A stretch of 64,000 nt of DNA from Rhodospirillales bacterium (GCA_023145215.1 JAGLED010000001.1:217776-281775); one strand, 5' to 3'. Shown: positions 1-9,301, counted from the stretch's first letter. Program-made: numbers and translations. Notes: a model not told the origin generated them from the letters alone.

Positions 1-1
1 T

Positions 2-109
2 CTGTTCGTTGTCCGGCGCAACGTTGAGTTGATGGGCGGAACGATCACAATTCAGAATCGCACCGAGGGTGGCCTCGACGTCATCATCGAACTCCCTGCA
101 TCATCCTAA
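2..109 (+). CDS. Sensor histidine kinase, C-terminal end (5' truncated)
   Basis: The frame is open from the left window edge to a TAA and gives 35 residues. 'MGGTITIQNRTEGG' followed by 'VIIELP' has the shape of the last strands of a HATPase_c ATP-binding domain, where the segment after the G2 box ends in a hydrophobic strand. The sensor and dimerisation parts lie outside the window, so its signal is unknown. It is not in the ORF track because the start is missing. An AT-rich gap separates it from the next gene. Confidence 0.6.
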   Translation: MFVVRRNVELMGGTITIQNRTEGGLDVIIELPASS

Positions 110-273
110 CCATCTGATAATAAGTAATTTTTTTCTGTGACATTGCTGTGACGCCGACAACGGCGATGTCCCTTCTTTGTCGCAACACGGGCGCCAGGGG
201 TTGCTCTACCGTCTTTGCATGTCCCGGACATGAGCGGCCTGACCGAGCGGGACCGGATCAATCGGAGACAGTC

Positions 274-732
274 ATGAAAGAACTGAAACCGCAGGAATGG
301 AGCCCCACCGATGCTAAATGGAAGCATATCTGCATCCTCGCAGTTGGAGTTGCAGTCGCAACCTTGCTGGCCTTCCGGCCGGCGTACCCAGACTCGAATG
401 GGATGGTCGGCGTGTACAGTGGTCTTTTCACCCACGGCACGAAAGGCCGCGCCAACGTCCTCGCCAGTCCCGAATTGGCTGAAGTACTCGAAAGCCTATC
501 CGATGGTGATGTGAAGAAGATCACCATTCCGTCGCCGCAGCCCAATACCGACGTCGTGACGTATCGGGTGCAACCCAAAAGCACGTTCCAGGTCGGTGAG
601 CGCGATTGCCGGACACTGACCATCCGCGCCGCCGACGAAACGTCCGTCAGCGAAACATTCCGTATCGCCTGCAAACGTAAAGACGGGGCATGGCAGGTTG
701 GAACCGCGCCACCGACGGGCAACGACTCTTAA
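274..732 (+). CDS. Membrane-anchored or exported protein of unknown function
   Basis: I do not recognise a family. The start at 274 was chosen over the longer track ORF because it has a GGAGAC ribosome site and puts one hydrophobic segment ('ICILAVGVAVATLLAF', about residues 16-31) near the N-terminus. This suggests an uncleaved anchor or a signal sequence with the remaining 120 residues in the periplasm. The distal part contains two cysteines ('RDCRT' and 'IACKR') about 25 residues apart that could form a disulfide. It is followed closely by a lipoprotein gene and a secreted low-complexity protein gene in the same direction, so the three may form an envelope operon. Confidence 0.7.
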   Translation: MKELKPQEWSPTDAKWKHICILAVGVAVATLLAFRPAYPDSNGMVGVYSGLFTHGTKGRANVLASPELAEVLESLSDGDVKKITIPSPQPNTDVVTYRVQPKSTFQVGERDCRTLTIRAADETSVSETFRIACKRKDGAWQVGTAPPTGNDS

Positions 733-770
733 TTCATAAAAGACCAAGACTACCGTTGGAGGGAGTTACA

Positions 771-1208
771 GTGAGAAAATACCCGATGATACTTATCGCC
801 GTTACAGCACTCAGCCTACAAGGCTGCACAGGCGTCGGCTTGACCATGCTTGGCGTCGGCGCCGGCACCGCGACCAGCGCCGGTGTCAACCATACGCTGA
901 GCGGCATCGCTTATAAGACATTCACCGCCGAACTCGAAGACGTGCGAAGTGCCACCAAGACCGCACTTTCGGACATGGCCATGGAACTCAAGACCGATGA
1001 AAAAACCGAAACCGGTTACAAGATTGAAGCCAAGGCGCGTGAACGCACGGCAGAGATCGAACTTGAGGCTTTGACGCGGGCAACGACCCGCATGCGCGTC
1101 ACCGTCATCGAGTCCGACGGTTTCTTCCGCGACAGCGCAACGTCTACGGAAATCATCATCCAGACTGCACAAAGCGTCGACGCTCAGGTCGCTGAACGAC
1201 GCAAATGA
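771..1208 (+). CDS. DUF3568-like lipoprotein
   Basis: A GTG start with an upstream GGAGGGAG site gives a 145-residue protein. Its signal peptide ends in the lipobox 'LQGC' (about residues 14-17), so it should be lipidated and membrane-tethered. After the cysteine comes a Gly/Ala-rich stretch and a domain of about 90 residues with the alternating pattern of the DUF3568 family ('FTAELEDV...', 'IEAKARERTAEIELEAL', 'TRMRVTV'). The family's role is unknown. The track ORF begins upstream at 690, inside the preceding gene; the lipoprotein signal decides the start. It sits between the membrane-anchored protein and the Gly/Asn-rich exported protein and is probably co-transcribed with them. Confidence 0.75.
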   Translation: MRKYPMILIAVTALSLQGCTGVGLTMLGVGAGTATSAGVNHTLSGIAYKTFTAELEDVRSATKTALSDMAMELKTDEKTETGYKIEAKARERTAEIELEALTRATTRMRVTVIESDGFFRDSATSTEIIIQTAQSVDAQVAERRK

Positions 1209-1255
1209 TCGTCGAATTTTCTGAACCCTGAAGCCAACGCTAAAGGAGGTAACCC

Positions 1256-2317
1256 ATGAAACGCATTTACACCATATCGACCGCAGCCGTGCTGGCGCTT
1301 CTTATGACGCCCACGCTCGCTCAATCGCAGACGGCCGGCAACGACGGCGACGATCCCGTGATTACGGACGGCACCGGCGGCACCAATGCTGGCGTTACGG
1401 ATGACAGTTCCGGCGGTGACAACCCGGATACTGCAAGTGGCGATGGCGACGCCACGGGCGGCACGGACAGCGCTTTGAACGAGGGTGCGTATGATGCCCT
1501 TTCCCCGGGTGGCCAAAAGATCGCCAAAGCATTGGCCGAGCAGCAGCCGGAACCCGTCGATAGCAGCGAAACCGATACCGCTGACGACACCAGCACGGCG
1601 GCGGCCACGGACGGCACCGCCACGGATGGCACTGCGGCGGACGGGGCCGCAACGGGCGGCGCGGCAACAGCAACCGCCGAGCCTCTCACCCTCGATGATA
1701 TCGCTGCCGCCAAACAAGACGGCCAAGGTTGGGGGCAAATCTTCAAGGATATGCAGGCAGATGGCCTAACCACCGAGAAAAACCTCGGCCAGGTCATCTC
1801 CAAGAGCAATCGCCGGCAAGTCGCGGCGACGGACACCGGTACGACGGAGACGGACGTGAGCGGCTCGACCGCGACGGAACCCACCACCGCCACGTCCACG
1901 TCTTCCGCCGTGAGCTCCCAGCCCCGGGTCCGTCGGCCGGTTGTCATCTCACTTGGCAATGGTGGCACCATGACCATCGGCGGCAGCAACGGCAACGCGT
2001 ATGGCCGTACGTCGACGAAGGTCAATGGCACGACGGCGCGCGGAAACAAATCCAGCAATGCCGGCGTGACAGCGTCGGGTAACCGTGGCGGCGGGAAAGC
2101 TTCTTTCGTCACCGGCAATGGCGGTAGCGGGAACAGCCACGGGAACGGCAATGCTTATGGTCATGCGAACGCCGGCTCCACCGCAGGGAATTCCGCAAGC
2201 GCCGGCATTGTATCCGCCGCGGGCGGCAACGCAGGTGCACAGGCATCGCAGGCCGGCGTTACCGCTGCTGGCGGGAACGGCAACGGCAACGGCAAAGCCA
2301 AAGGCCATAACAAGTAA
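1256..2317 (+). CDS. Secreted low-complexity Thr/Ala/Gly/Asn-rich protein
   Basis: A very strong ribosome site (AAAGGAGG) precedes the ATG. The 353-residue product has a signal peptide with a likely cut after 'TPTLAQS'. A Thr/Asp/Gly/Ala-rich region with 'TDGT'-type repeats runs to about residue 140. A short ordered segment follows at about 142-180 ('GWGQIFKDMQADGL'). A Ser/Thr linker and a Gly/Asn/His-rich tail with two 'NGNAYG' copies and terminal 'GNGNGNGKAKG' complete it. The 'GWGQ' segment resembles a short motif found in other bacterial secreted low-complexity proteins. A structural or surface-associated role is possible, but no function can be assigned. The rho-independent terminator just downstream ends the unit. 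Confidence 0.75.
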   Translation: MKRIYTISTAAVLALLMTPTLAQSQTAGNDGDDPVITDGTGGTNAGVTDDSSGGDNPDTASGDGDATGGTDSALNEGAYDALSPGGQKIAKALAEQQPEPVDSSETDTADDTSTAAATDGTATDGTAADGAATGGAATATAEPLTLDDIAAAKQDGQGWGQIFKDMQADGLTTEKNLGQVISKSNRRQVAATDTGTTETDVSGSTATEPTTATSTSSAVSSQPRVRRPVVISLGNGGTMTIGGSNGNAYGRTSTKVNGTTARGNKSSNAGVTASGNRGGGKASFVTGNGGSGNSHGNGNAYGHANAGSTAGNSASAGIVSAAGGNAGAQASQAGVTAAGGNGNGNGKAKGHNK

Positions 2318-2351
2318 TTCGGTTTCTCCATCCCCTGTCCTGGGATATCTC

Positions 2352-2382
2352 GGGGTGGCGCGTGCGCCACCCCATTTTTTTC
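2352..2382 (+). terminator. Rho-independent terminator
   Basis: A perfect 10-bp stem (GGGGTGGCGC / GCGCCACCCC) with a 2-base loop is followed by A and a run of seven T. It lies 35 bases after the low-complexity secreted protein gene and should terminate the three-gene envelope unit. Confidence 0.9.
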
Positions 2383-2542
2383 GAATGAAGAAGGTGCCGG
2401 GGCTTCGAAAGAAAACAAAAGCGCGCCGCCCGTTCACTCTATGCAGGTGGCCTAAGAGGCGCGCATGGCCGAGTTTTCATTTTAACGCGGTATCACCCTG
2501 CACGCACAGCGCCCAGAATAAAAATGAACCGGAGAAGATGAT

Positions 2543-2618
<76 letters not shown>

Positions 2619-2664
2619 GCACCAGATTCGTCGACCGGCTGAAACACCCGACCAACGGGCGCGG

Positions 2665-2693
2665 AATATCGGCCCCCGACCCTTTTCTGTCAA
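2665..2693 (-). promoter_or_regulatory. Sigma-70 type promoter of tRNA-Ala
   Basis: On the minus strand a perfect -35 TTGACA is followed after 17 bases by GATATT. The -10 box ends about 47 bases upstream of the tRNA 5' end, which fits a short leader removed by processing. Confidence 0.6.
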
Positions 2694-2845
2694 GTCGATA
2701 TCGGCATTCGGCCCCGCCTCATACAGGTTTTCCAAAACTGCCGACGCTTGCACCAACGCATCCCGGGAATTACTTTACCTTGCGCGAAATACCACCGCCC
2801 CAAGCCGGGGGCATGTACGCGGACACGCCAACGGAGAGCACGCAC

Positions 2846-3145
2846 ATGGATGTTATCGCCGGCCCGGCATTGGGTCTCATCTACCACCTGATCGGGCTCT
2901 ACACCTGGGTCGTGATCATTTCGGTCATCATGAGCTGGCTGATCGCTTTCAACGTCATCAATCTCTCGAACCAGTTCGTGCGCATGATCTACGACGTGGT
3001 GACCCGCCTGACCGAACCGCTGCTGGCACCGATCAGACGGTTCATGCCCGACTTGGGCGGCGTCGATATTTCACCTGTATTGCTGATTCTGCTTCTTTGG
3101 TTTGCCAAGGATGTCATCGCACGGCTCGCGATGCGCATTGGTTGA
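2846..3145 (+). CDS. YggT family membrane protein
   Basis: This is a 99-residue integral membrane protein with two hydrophobic segments ('TWVVIISVIMSWLIAF' near the start and 'ISPVLLILLLWFAKDVIARL' at the end). Between them is the family signature 'LTEPLLAPIRRFMPDLGGVD'. YggT proteins are linked to osmotic stress tolerance and cell-division or envelope functions, but the exact activity is unclear. The ATG was chosen over the upstream track start because a GGAGAG site precedes it and the shorter N-terminus matches the family. It overlaps the following DUF167 gene, the usual yggT-yggU pairing. Confidence 0.9.
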   Translation: MDVIAGPALGLIYHLIGLYTWVVIISVIMSWLIAFNVINLSNQFVRMIYDVVTRLTEPLLAPIRRFMPDLGGVDISPVLLILLLWFAKDVIARLAMRIG

Positions 3146-3455
3146 CGTCCCGGACCCATTTCAGTTGATCGATGGCGGTCTCGATGTCCGGCTCAGGGTT
3201 ACACCGAAGGCGTCGCGGGACGCAATCGGCGATCTCGTCGCCGACGGGCAAGGAAATGGCGTGATCAAGATTGCCGTCACCGCCGTTCCCGAGAAAGGTA
3301 ACGCCAACGCTGCGGTCATCAAACTACTGGCAAAAGCATGGCGCTTACGCAAGAGCGACATGGAGATCGTGCAGGGCGCGACGGACCGCAACAAGGTACT
3401 GCGTATCACCGGCGATGGCCGGGAAATTCTGGCGAAGCTTCGGGCGTTCGTGTAA
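3111..3455 (+). CDS. DUF167 (YggU/UPF0235) family protein
   Basis: This is a small alpha/beta protein with the family core 'LRVTPKASRDAIG', 'VAVPEKGNANAAVIKLLAK'-like residues and 'KVLRITG'. The family fold is known but its biochemical role is not. The start is uncertain. The ATG at 3111 is the only in-frame ATG and overlaps yggT by 35 bases. A TTG at 3138 would give a more family-like N-terminus with an 8-base overlap. The track start at 3102 is a TTG. Translational coupling to yggT is likely either way, and folD follows after 30 bases. Confidence 0.85.
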   Translation: MSSHGSRCALVDVPDPFQLIDGGLDVRLRVTPKASRDAIGDLVADGQGNGVIKIAVTAVPEKGNANAAVIKLLAKAWRLRKSDMEIVQGATDRNKVLRITGDGREILAKLRAFV

Positions 3456-3485
3456 CGAACATCCAGGCTGGGAAGGGAACAGGAA

Positions 3486-4385
3486 ATGAGCGATGCCAAG
3501 ATTATCGACGGCAAGGCGTTTGCCGCAGGATTGCGGGAGCAAGTGGCGGCCGAGGTCGCCCGTCTCTCCAAGGCTCACGGCATCAAACCATGCCTGACGG
3601 TGATCCTGGTCGGCGAGGACCCGGCGAGCCAGGTCTACGTCCGCAACAAAGGCACGCAAACCGAAGAAGCTGGCATGACGTCCGTGACGCATCGGCTTGA
3701 CGCATCGACGCCTGAAGACGAGCTCTTGGCGCTGATCGAAAGTCTCAACAAAGACCCTGGGTGCAACGGCATTCTGGTGCAGTTGCCGCTGCCGGGTCAC
3801 ATCGACGAAAGCAAGGTGCTCGCGGCCATCGACCCCGACAAGGACGTGGACGGATTCCACGTCATCAACGTCGGGCGGCTCTGGACGGGTCAGGAGGCCC
3901 TTGTCCCCTGCACGCCATACGGCTGCCTGTTGATGCTGAAGGATCACTTCGGCGGCAATCTCTCCGGCAAGCGCGCCCTGGTGCTCGGCCGCTCCAATAT
4001 CGTCGGCAAACCAATGGCGGCATTGTTACTGGGCGAGAGCTGCACGGTATCCATCGCGCACTCGCGCACCCAGGATCTCGCCGAACGCTGCCGAGAAGCG
4101 GACATCCTCGTTGCCGCCGTCGGCCGGCCCGAGATGGTCCAGGGCGACTGGGTCAAGCCCGGTGCCGTGGTGATCGATGTCGGGATCAATCGCGTACCCG
4201 CGCCCGAAAAAGGCGAGGGGAAAACCAAGCTTGTCGGCGACGTGGATTTCGCCGCGGCGTCGAAGATTGCGTCGGCGATTACCCCGGTCCCGGGTGGTGT
4301 GGGGCCGATGACCATTGCCTGCCTGCTCAGGAATACCGTCGTCGCCGCATGCCTTCAGAACGGCATCGACGCCCCCGATATCTGA
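3486..4385 (+). CDS. folD: Bifunctional methylenetetrahydrofolate dehydrogenase / methenyl-THF cyclohydrolase
   Basis: This cytosolic enzyme interconverts 5,10-methylene-THF and 10-formyl-THF using NADP. It is 299 residues long, the usual FolD size. The folate-site signature '[16 protein letters not shown]' holds the catalytic Tyr and Lys near residue 50-60. '[10 protein letters not shown]' follows. The Rossmann-like NADP site is '[15 protein letters not shown]', and the C-terminal '[10 protein letters not shown]' motif is intact. An AACAGGAA site precedes the ATG. It is last in a yggT-DUF167-folD series on the plus strand. A new promoter lies directly downstream for the transporter gene. Confidence 0.97.
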   Translation: MSDAKIIDGKAFAAGLREQVAAEVARLSKAHGIKPCLTVILVGEDPASQVYVRNKGTQTEEAGMTSVTHRLDASTPEDELLALIESLNKDPGCNGILVQLPLPGHIDESKVLAAIDPDKDVDGFHVINVGRLWTGQEALVPCTPYGCLLMLKDHFGGNLSGKRALVLGRSNIVGKPMAALLLGESCTVSIAHSRTQDLAERCREADILVAAVGRPEMVQGDWVKPGAVVIDVGINRVPAPEKGEGKTKLVGDVDFAAASKIASAITPVPGGVGPMTIACLLRNTVVAACLQNGIDAPDI

Positions 4386-4399
4386 ACCATACCGGCGTC

Positions 4400-4427
4400 T
4401 TTACGCGCGCCGGCAAAGGTCTATAAT
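4400..4427 (+). promoter_or_regulatory. Candidate sigma-70 promoter for the EamA transporter
   Basis: TTTACG is followed after 16 bases by a perfect TATAAT in the gap after folD. Transcription would start near 4434 and give a leader of about 160 nt before the transporter start. I saw no riboswitch-like structure in that leader. Confidence 0.5.
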
Positions 4428-4591
4428 TTTCTGGCCTATCCAAGTGCGGCTTGGGTTCCGCCGGTTTTCGCCGGGCCTGGACCGAGCGCCGTTATGAGCC
4501 GATTACGGCGGACACCCGAGGACTAAAAGCCTAGAGGGGTTGGAGGGGCGTGCTGGTGCACGCCTTCGAACAACAGACCTCAGGGATCGTC

Positions 4592-5449
4592 ATGACCTTA
4601 ACCGCATTCTTCCTCGTCCTCGCCGCCGCATTCTGTCATGCGACATGGAACTTCTTCGTCAAGCGCCTGAACGGCGGCGCCGAACTGGCATGGCTGCTGT
4701 CGATTGTCGCGAGCGTCCTATACATGCCGGTCACGCTGTACGTGATCGTCGTCGACAGGCCGACGTTCGGATGGCTCGAGGTCGGGTTCATCGTCGGCAG
4801 CGCGGCGATTCACCTGGGCTACTTCCTTTTGCTGCAGGCAGGTTACCGAAACGGCGATCTGTCGCTTGTCTACCCCACCGCCCGTGCGACGGGCCCTTTG
4901 CTCTCGGTGACCCTGGCCGTCGTATTACTTGGCGAGAACGTCTCGCTGCAGCTCGCACTGGGTGCGGCCATTATCATCTTTGGCGTTGTCAGCCTGACCG
5001 GGGGATTTTCAAAACGTCCCGACAACTTCCGCACGTCGTTGATGTTCGGAATCGGTTCCGGCACGTTCATCGGCTGCTACACGGTTTGGGATGCGTACGC
5101 GGTATCGACCGTGATGATCTCGCCGCTGATCCTGGAAATCACCGGCATGGTCTGCCGCGCCGTGATGTTGACGCCTGTCGGGATCAGACGACTTGAGCTC
5201 GTCAAGACGTTCTGGAAAGAACAAAAGCTGGGCATCTTGGTGATCGCTACCGTTAGTCCCCTTGCGTACCTGCTTGTTCTTTACGCCATGACGTTCACGC
5301 CGGTCGTTTATGTCGCGCCGCTGCGCGAAAGCAGTGTCTTGTTGACCGTTCTGATGGGGAGCATCCTGCTGCGCGAAGGCGATCTCAAACGCCGCCTCGG
5401 TTGGGCGCTTGTCATCATGGTCGGCGTCACGCTGTTGGCGACGGCGTAA
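4592..5449 (+). CDS. EamA/DMT-superfamily transporter
   Basis: This polytopic inner-membrane protein of 285 residues has about ten hydrophobic segments in two EamA repeats, from 'TAFFLVLAAAFCHATWNFFVK' to 'LGWALVIMVGVTLLA'. The first repeat contains the typical 'FCHATWNFFVK' helix end and 'YPTARATGPLLS'; the second ends 'SSVLLTVLMGSILLREG'. DMT carriers export or import small metabolites; the substrate cannot be read from sequence. The ATG at 4592 was preferred over the track's GTG at 4550 because it starts directly before the first membrane helix and has a CAGGGA site. Its stop codon abuts the stop of the convergent MFS gene. Confidence 0.88.
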   Translation: MTLTAFFLVLAAAFCHATWNFFVKRLNGGAELAWLLSIVASVLYMPVTLYVIVVDRPTFGWLEVGFIVGSAAIHLGYFLLLQAGYRNGDLSLVYPTARATGPLLSVTLAVVLLGENVSLQLALGAAIIIFGVVSLTGGFSKRPDNFRTSLMFGIGSGTFIGCYTVWDAYAVSTVMISPLILEITGMVCRAVMLTPVGIRRLELVKTFWKEQKLGILVIATVSPLAYLLVLYAMTFTPVVYVAPLRESSVLLTVLMGSILLREGDLKRRLGWALVIMVGVTLLATA

Positions 5450-6673
5450 TCATCTTCGTCCGCCGGCAAGCTTCGTGCTTGCCGGGTCGGCGCGCAGCAA
5501 AGCCATCGCGACGACACCAAGTGCCGGGCCGATGGCAAGCGGCGCCATCGCCCATTGCCATCCGACCGCGTCGGCAAACACCGGCAACGCGTGTATGGTG
5601 ATCAACGTGAGCGAAAAGCCAACCGATGTCTGTATCGTCAACATGGTGCCGACATAGCGCGGATCGGCGAGTTCGATCACGCACGATGAGAACTGCGCCG
5701 AATCGGTGACCACCGTCGCCCCCCAGATCAGGCAGATCAGCACCATGACCGCCGGCACACCGCCGTAAAAGAAGCCGACCGTCGCCGCGCATGTTCCGCT
5801 GATCGCCATCGCGCCGATGGTGAGTGTCGTGCGCCCCATACGGTCGGCGAAGGCGCCCCCCAACATGGATCCGACGCCCCCTGACGCGATGATCAGGAAC
5901 GTTGCCGCCCCAGCCCAGAAGATCGGGTTGCGCATGCCGCTCTCGGTGAAGCTGGCCGCCAGATAGAACCCGATCCAGCCCCACATGGCATACAGCTCCC
6001 ACATGTGACCGAGATATCCCAGATTCGCCAGTCTAAGCGGGCGATTGCGCCATGCCTCCAGCATCGCATGCGGGTTGAACGGCGCCGCAGCCCCCAGGCC
6101 CGGCCCGGGCCGGCATTGCAGGATCAATAACGCCGACAAACCTGCCGCCATGGACGCCGCGATCATCGTGAACCGCCAATCCACCCCGCCCGCAACATTA
6201 AAAAGATGGGGCAGCGCGGATCCCAGCGTCAACGCACCGACCAAAAGTCCGACCAGAAATCCGGTATCGCCGCGCGACCAAGACGACGCCAGTTTCATAC
6301 CGACGGGATAGATACCCGCCATGCACACGCCGGTGATGAACCGAAGCACAATGACGAGAAACGAGTTCGGGTCGATACCGAGAACCGCGGCGTTGGCCGC
6401 CGCCGCGACGATGGCGGAAATCGCGAAAAGACGTGTCGGTGGCATTCGGTCGGGTAGCGTCAGCAAGGCGCTCACGAGAGTCCCTGCGACAAAACCGATC
6501 GAGACCGCGCTTGTATAAAGAGAGGCCTGCACGTCCGAAATGCCGGCTTCGACCTTCAGCTGGGGGACGATCGCACTCGCGGAAAACCAAAGCGACAAGG
6601 CCGAGACTTCCGCCAATGCCAGCAGCATCAACGAACGTCGCTTTTCGGCGTGGTCGAATTCATCATCAGCCAT
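5450..6673 (-). CDS. MFS transporter
   Basis: A 407-residue, 12-helix major facilitator. It opens with a short acidic cytosolic leader and helix 1 ('LALAEVSALSLWFSASAIVP'). The loop 2-3 region reads 'LLTLPDRMPPTRLFAIS', and 'RFITGVCMAGIYPVGMKL' fits helices 4-5. The second half repeats the pattern with 'GGAFADRMGRTTLTIGA', a clear MFS A-motif copy. The 'ALWFSASAI' helix is typical of a nitrate/cyanate-type MFS subgroup, but the substrate is not determinable. It is divergent from rlmN and ends stop-to-stop against the EamA transporter. Confidence 0.88.
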   Translation of the reverse strand: MADDEFDHAEKRRSLMLLALAEVSALSLWFSASAIVPQLKVEAGISDVQASLYTSAVSIGFVAGTLVSALLTLPDRMPPTRLFAISAIVAAAANAAVLGIDPNSFLVIVLRFITGVCMAGIYPVGMKLASSWSRGDTGFLVGLLVGALTLGSALPHLFNVAGGVDWRFTMIAASMAAGLSALLILQCRPGPGLGAAAPFNPHAMLEAWRNRPLRLANLGYLGHMWELYAMWGWIGFYLAASFTESGMRNPIFWAGAATFLIIASGGVGSMLGGAFADRMGRTTLTIGAMAISGTCAATVGFFYGGVPAVMVLICLIWGATVVTDSAQFSSCVIELADPRYVGTMLTIQTSVGFSLTLITIHALPVFADAVGWQWAMAPLAIGPALGVVAMALLRADPASTKLAGGRR

Positions 6674-6766
6674 TGAATGGCTTTAGAGCAATTACGGGGA
6701 TGCGCCAAGCTCATGTCCCTTGCGACCCCCTTGGCGTCAGCCGCAATAGGGTGTAAACCCCGCGCC

Positions 6767-7873
6767 ATGACGAGCATGGAAACCGACGAACGTATCGATC
6801 TGGTGGGGCTGAGCCGCGAGGAACTCGTGGATGAACTTGCGCGCCTGGGCGAAAAACCGTTCCGCGCCAAACAACTCTGGCACTGGATCTATCATCAGGG
6901 CGAAACAGATTTCGCCGAGATGACGACGCTGTCGAAGGATTTTCGCGTCAAGCTCGCGGCGACTCACAAGGTGTCCCGCCCGGGCGTCGCCACCGAGCAG
7001 ACGTCCATCGACGGCACCCGCAAATGGCTGTTCCGCCTTGCCGACGGCAAGGAAGTTGAAACCGTGCATATTCCCGAAGAAGACCGGGGGGCGGTTTGTG
7101 TTTCCAGCCAGGTCGGCTGCACCCTCGCGTGTAAGTTCTGTCACACCGGCACCCAGCCGATGGTGCGCAACCTGACGGCGGGAGAGATCGTCGGGCAGTT
7201 CATGGCGGCGCGTGACAGTTACGGCGAGTGGCCGTCGCCCAGCGATGGAAATCGAAACCTTTCGAACATCGTGATGATGGGGATGGGCGAGCCGCTCTTT
7301 AATTACGAGAACGTCGCCAAGGCGTTGACCATCGTGATGGACGGTGACGGCATCGCACTCTCCAAACGCCGGATTACACTCTCGACATCCGGGATCGTGC
7401 CGGAGATCGAACGGTGCGGCGCCGAATTGGGCGTCAATCTCGCCATTAGCCTCCACGCTGTCCGGGACGACCTGCGCGACGAACTGGTTCCCATCAACAA
7501 GAAATGGCCGATCGCCGAATTGCTGGATGCATGCCGGCGATACCCGACGTCGTCCAACGCCCGGCGCATCACGTTCGAGTATGTCATGCTGAAGGGCGTC
7601 AACGATTCCGACGCCGATGCCCACGAACTCGTCCGGATGCTGAAGGGCATTCCGGCCAAGATCAACCTGATCCCGTTCAATCCATGGCCCGGCGCGGTGT
7701 TCGAGTGTTCGTCCAACAACCGCATTCACCGGTTTGCCGAGATCGTCAACGAAGCCGGTTATTCGTCGCCGGTGCGCACCCCGCGCGGCCGCGACATCAT
7801 GGCCGCCTGCGGGCAACTCAAATCCGCATCCGAGCGGGCGCGAAAATTCTCCGAGCGCGCGCAAACCGCCTGA
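6767..7873 (+). CDS. rlmN: 23S rRNA (A2503-C2) / tRNA (A37-C2) methyltransferase
   Basis: A radical-SAM enzyme that methylates A2503 of 23S rRNA and A37 of some tRNAs. The cluster motif '[11 protein letters not shown]' gives CxxxCxxC near residue 125. '[12 protein letters not shown]' is the SAM-binding segment, 'LIPFNPWPG' is the conserved C-terminal strand, and the terminal 'MAACGQL' holds the methyl-carrying Cys. The N-terminal domain '[13 protein letters not shown]' is typical. The track ORF starts 30 codons earlier inside the divergent promoter region. The ATG at 6767 fits the family length (368 aa). Confidence 0.96.
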   Translation: MTSMETDERIDLVGLSREELVDELARLGEKPFRAKQLWHWIYHQGETDFAEMTTLSKDFRVKLAATHKVSRPGVATEQTSIDGTRKWLFRLADGKEVETVHIPEEDRGAVCVSSQVGCTLACKFCHTGTQPMVRNLTAGEIVGQFMAARDSYGEWPSPSDGNRNLSNIVMMGMGEPLFNYENVAKALTIVMDGDGIALSKRRITLSTSGIVPEIERCGAELGVNLAISLHAVRDDLRDELVPINKKWPIAELLDACRRYPTSSNARRITFEYVMLKGVNDSDADAHELVRMLKGIPAKINLIPFNPWPGAVFECSSNNRIHRFAEIVNEAGYSSPVRTPRGRDIMAACGQLKSASERARKFSERAQTA

Positions 7874-7936
7874 ACCACGCTGTTTGGTATTGAATTTGCT
7901 TCTCTTCCTCTGACGACCAGAAGAGGAGCCGCCGTC

Positions 7937-8416
7937 ATGTTCGATAAAACCCAGCCCGCCGCGGCGTCCGCCGCCAACCTTCCGGATGCCATGTCCGGCA
8001 AATTCAAAAAACCGGAACTAGACAAGGAACCCGCCTGGAAAAGCGCATTCAGGCAGACTCTGGAAGAAATACGGGACAAGGGCTTCAGCGCATACGCGGA
8101 AGAAATCAACGAGAAGAAGCTTGAAGAGCTTCGCGAAAAAATTCTTGCCGCAATGGGACTTAGCGAGGACGACCTTGAAAACATGAGCTCTGAGCAACGC
8201 GGGAAGATCGAGAAGATGATTGCGCTCGAGATTCAAAAACGCCTCGCCGCGGAGGACGCGCTCGAGAACGGCAAAAAGGGCGTGGACGCGTCAGGGGACG
8301 GTCTTGCCGAACAGATTCGTTCAGCGCCGAACGGCCTTGGCGCCGGTGTACTGCTGATGCAGCAAGTCGATCCTCAACCGGCGCGGACGACGGAAAAAGA
8401 AGACGGGGCCGGGTAA
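7937..8416 (+). CDS. Charged helical protein of unknown function
   Basis: No family is recognised. The 159 residues are rich in Lys/Glu and strongly helical. A coiled-coil-prone stretch of about 60 residues ('FSAYAEEINEKKLEELREKI' to 'IEKMIALEIQKRL') lies in the middle, flanked by flexible Ala/Pro-rich ends. There is no signal peptide or membrane segment, so it is probably cytosolic. An AGAAGAGGAG purine run precedes the ATG. It lies between rlmN and a DUF427 gene, and its codon use resembles its neighbours. Confidence 0.7.
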   Translation: MFDKTQPAAASAANLPDAMSGKFKKPELDKEPAWKSAFRQTLEEIRDKGFSAYAEEINEKKLEELREKILAAMGLSEDDLENMSSEQRGKIEKMIALEIQKRLAAEDALENGKKGVDASGDGLAEQIRSAPNGLGAGVLLMQQVDPQPARTTEKEDGAG

Positions 8417-8519
8417 TTTCTGCCTACTGCCCGGCATAAATATTACGGATTCTTTGCGAAACGCGGGAATCCGGCGTATTACTTTTGGTGGTGTTGTATC
8501 AGAACGACGTAGGCGGGAC

Positions 8520-8876
8520 GTGAACTTTCAACCTTCCCCTTCCGACGCGATCAGCGTGTCTTTCAGCCGCGAGCCGGTCACGGTGCGTCTTGGCGAAACC
8601 GTATTGGTGGAAACCGATGCGGCGATCATTCTCCACGAACCGGGACATCCGGATCGCCACTATTTTCCGCGCATCGATGTGAAGATGGGGTTCCTCAAAC
8701 CGTCCGAGAAATCGACAGTCTGCCCGCATAAGGGGACGGCGTCATACTTCGATATCGAGGCCAAGGGCATCCACCGGACCAACGCCGCGTGGTCCTATCC
8801 GGCCGCGAAGTTGGGCGTTGCCGAAATCGGCGGATATATCGCGTTTTATGACGACCCCGATATCAGCATTTCCTGA
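8520..8876 (+). CDS. DUF427 family protein
   Basis: A small beta-barrel domain family of unknown biochemical role. The signature runs 'VLVETDAAIILHEPGHPDRH', 'YFPRIDVKM', 'CPHKGTASYF', 'AAWSYPAAKLGVAEIGGYIA' and 'FYDD', matching DUF427 end to end at 118 residues. The GTG at 8520 has an AGGCGGG site just upstream and gives the family length. The track start at 8454 adds 22 Arg-rich residues that do not fit. It is probably transcribed on its own or with the small genes around it. Confidence 0.85.
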   Translation: MNFQPSPSDAISVSFSREPVTVRLGETVLVETDAAIILHEPGHPDRHYFPRIDVKMGFLKPSEKSTVCPHKGTASYFDIEAKGIHRTNAAWSYPAAKLGVAEIGGYIAFYDDPDISIS

Positions 8877-8955
8877 CGTCTTTCCCTTTAAGCTTTTCTA
8901 AAGATCGGCGCGTGTTCAATGGCCTCATCGTTCATGTGAGGGGGAACCGACACCG

Positions 8956-9210
8956 ATGCTCCTGGACCCTGCGACGTTTGAGAAGTTGGCCGAACGGCTG
9001 AGCGGCGATGCGAATGCGGTGAAGGCCGCAACGGCCGGCATGCCACAGTTGCCTGACGACGATACGATGCAACCGATCCCGCCGGAGCGTGCGCAGGTAC
9101 TGCTGTCGTTCGGTTTGACGGACCGGGATCTCGATTTCATGGGCGACGAACAACGCGCCATGGTTGACGAGGTCGTCGACCGGGTTCTTGCCGTTCAATC
9201 GCTGGCCTGA
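8956..9210 (+). CDS. Small acidic protein of unknown function
   Basis: The 84 codons have a GAGGGGG site upstream. The protein is acidic and helical, with no membrane segment ('[11 protein letters not shown]', '[18 protein letters not shown]', '[12 protein letters not shown]'). No domain is recognised. It ends about 90 bases upstream of argG in the same direction, so co-transcription is possible. The track ORF overlapping it on the minus strand is a shadow. Confidence 0.6.
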   Translation: MLLDPATFEKLAERLSGDANAVKAATAGMPQLPDDDTMQPIPPERAQVLLSFGLTDRDLDFMGDEQRAMVDEVVDRVLAVQSLA

Positions 9211-9301
9211 ACAAGCGACACCCCCGATCCCGCTTTACGAAGCGCCGCGGATCAATATACTGCGCCCGCTTTTCCAACATCGGACCCGAGAGCGCACGCG
9301 C

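Noticed and set aside
1321-2151. 276-aa Pro/Val-rich minus-strand ORF
   Set aside because: It is the complement of the low-complexity secreted protein gene, which has a signal peptide and a strong ribosome site.
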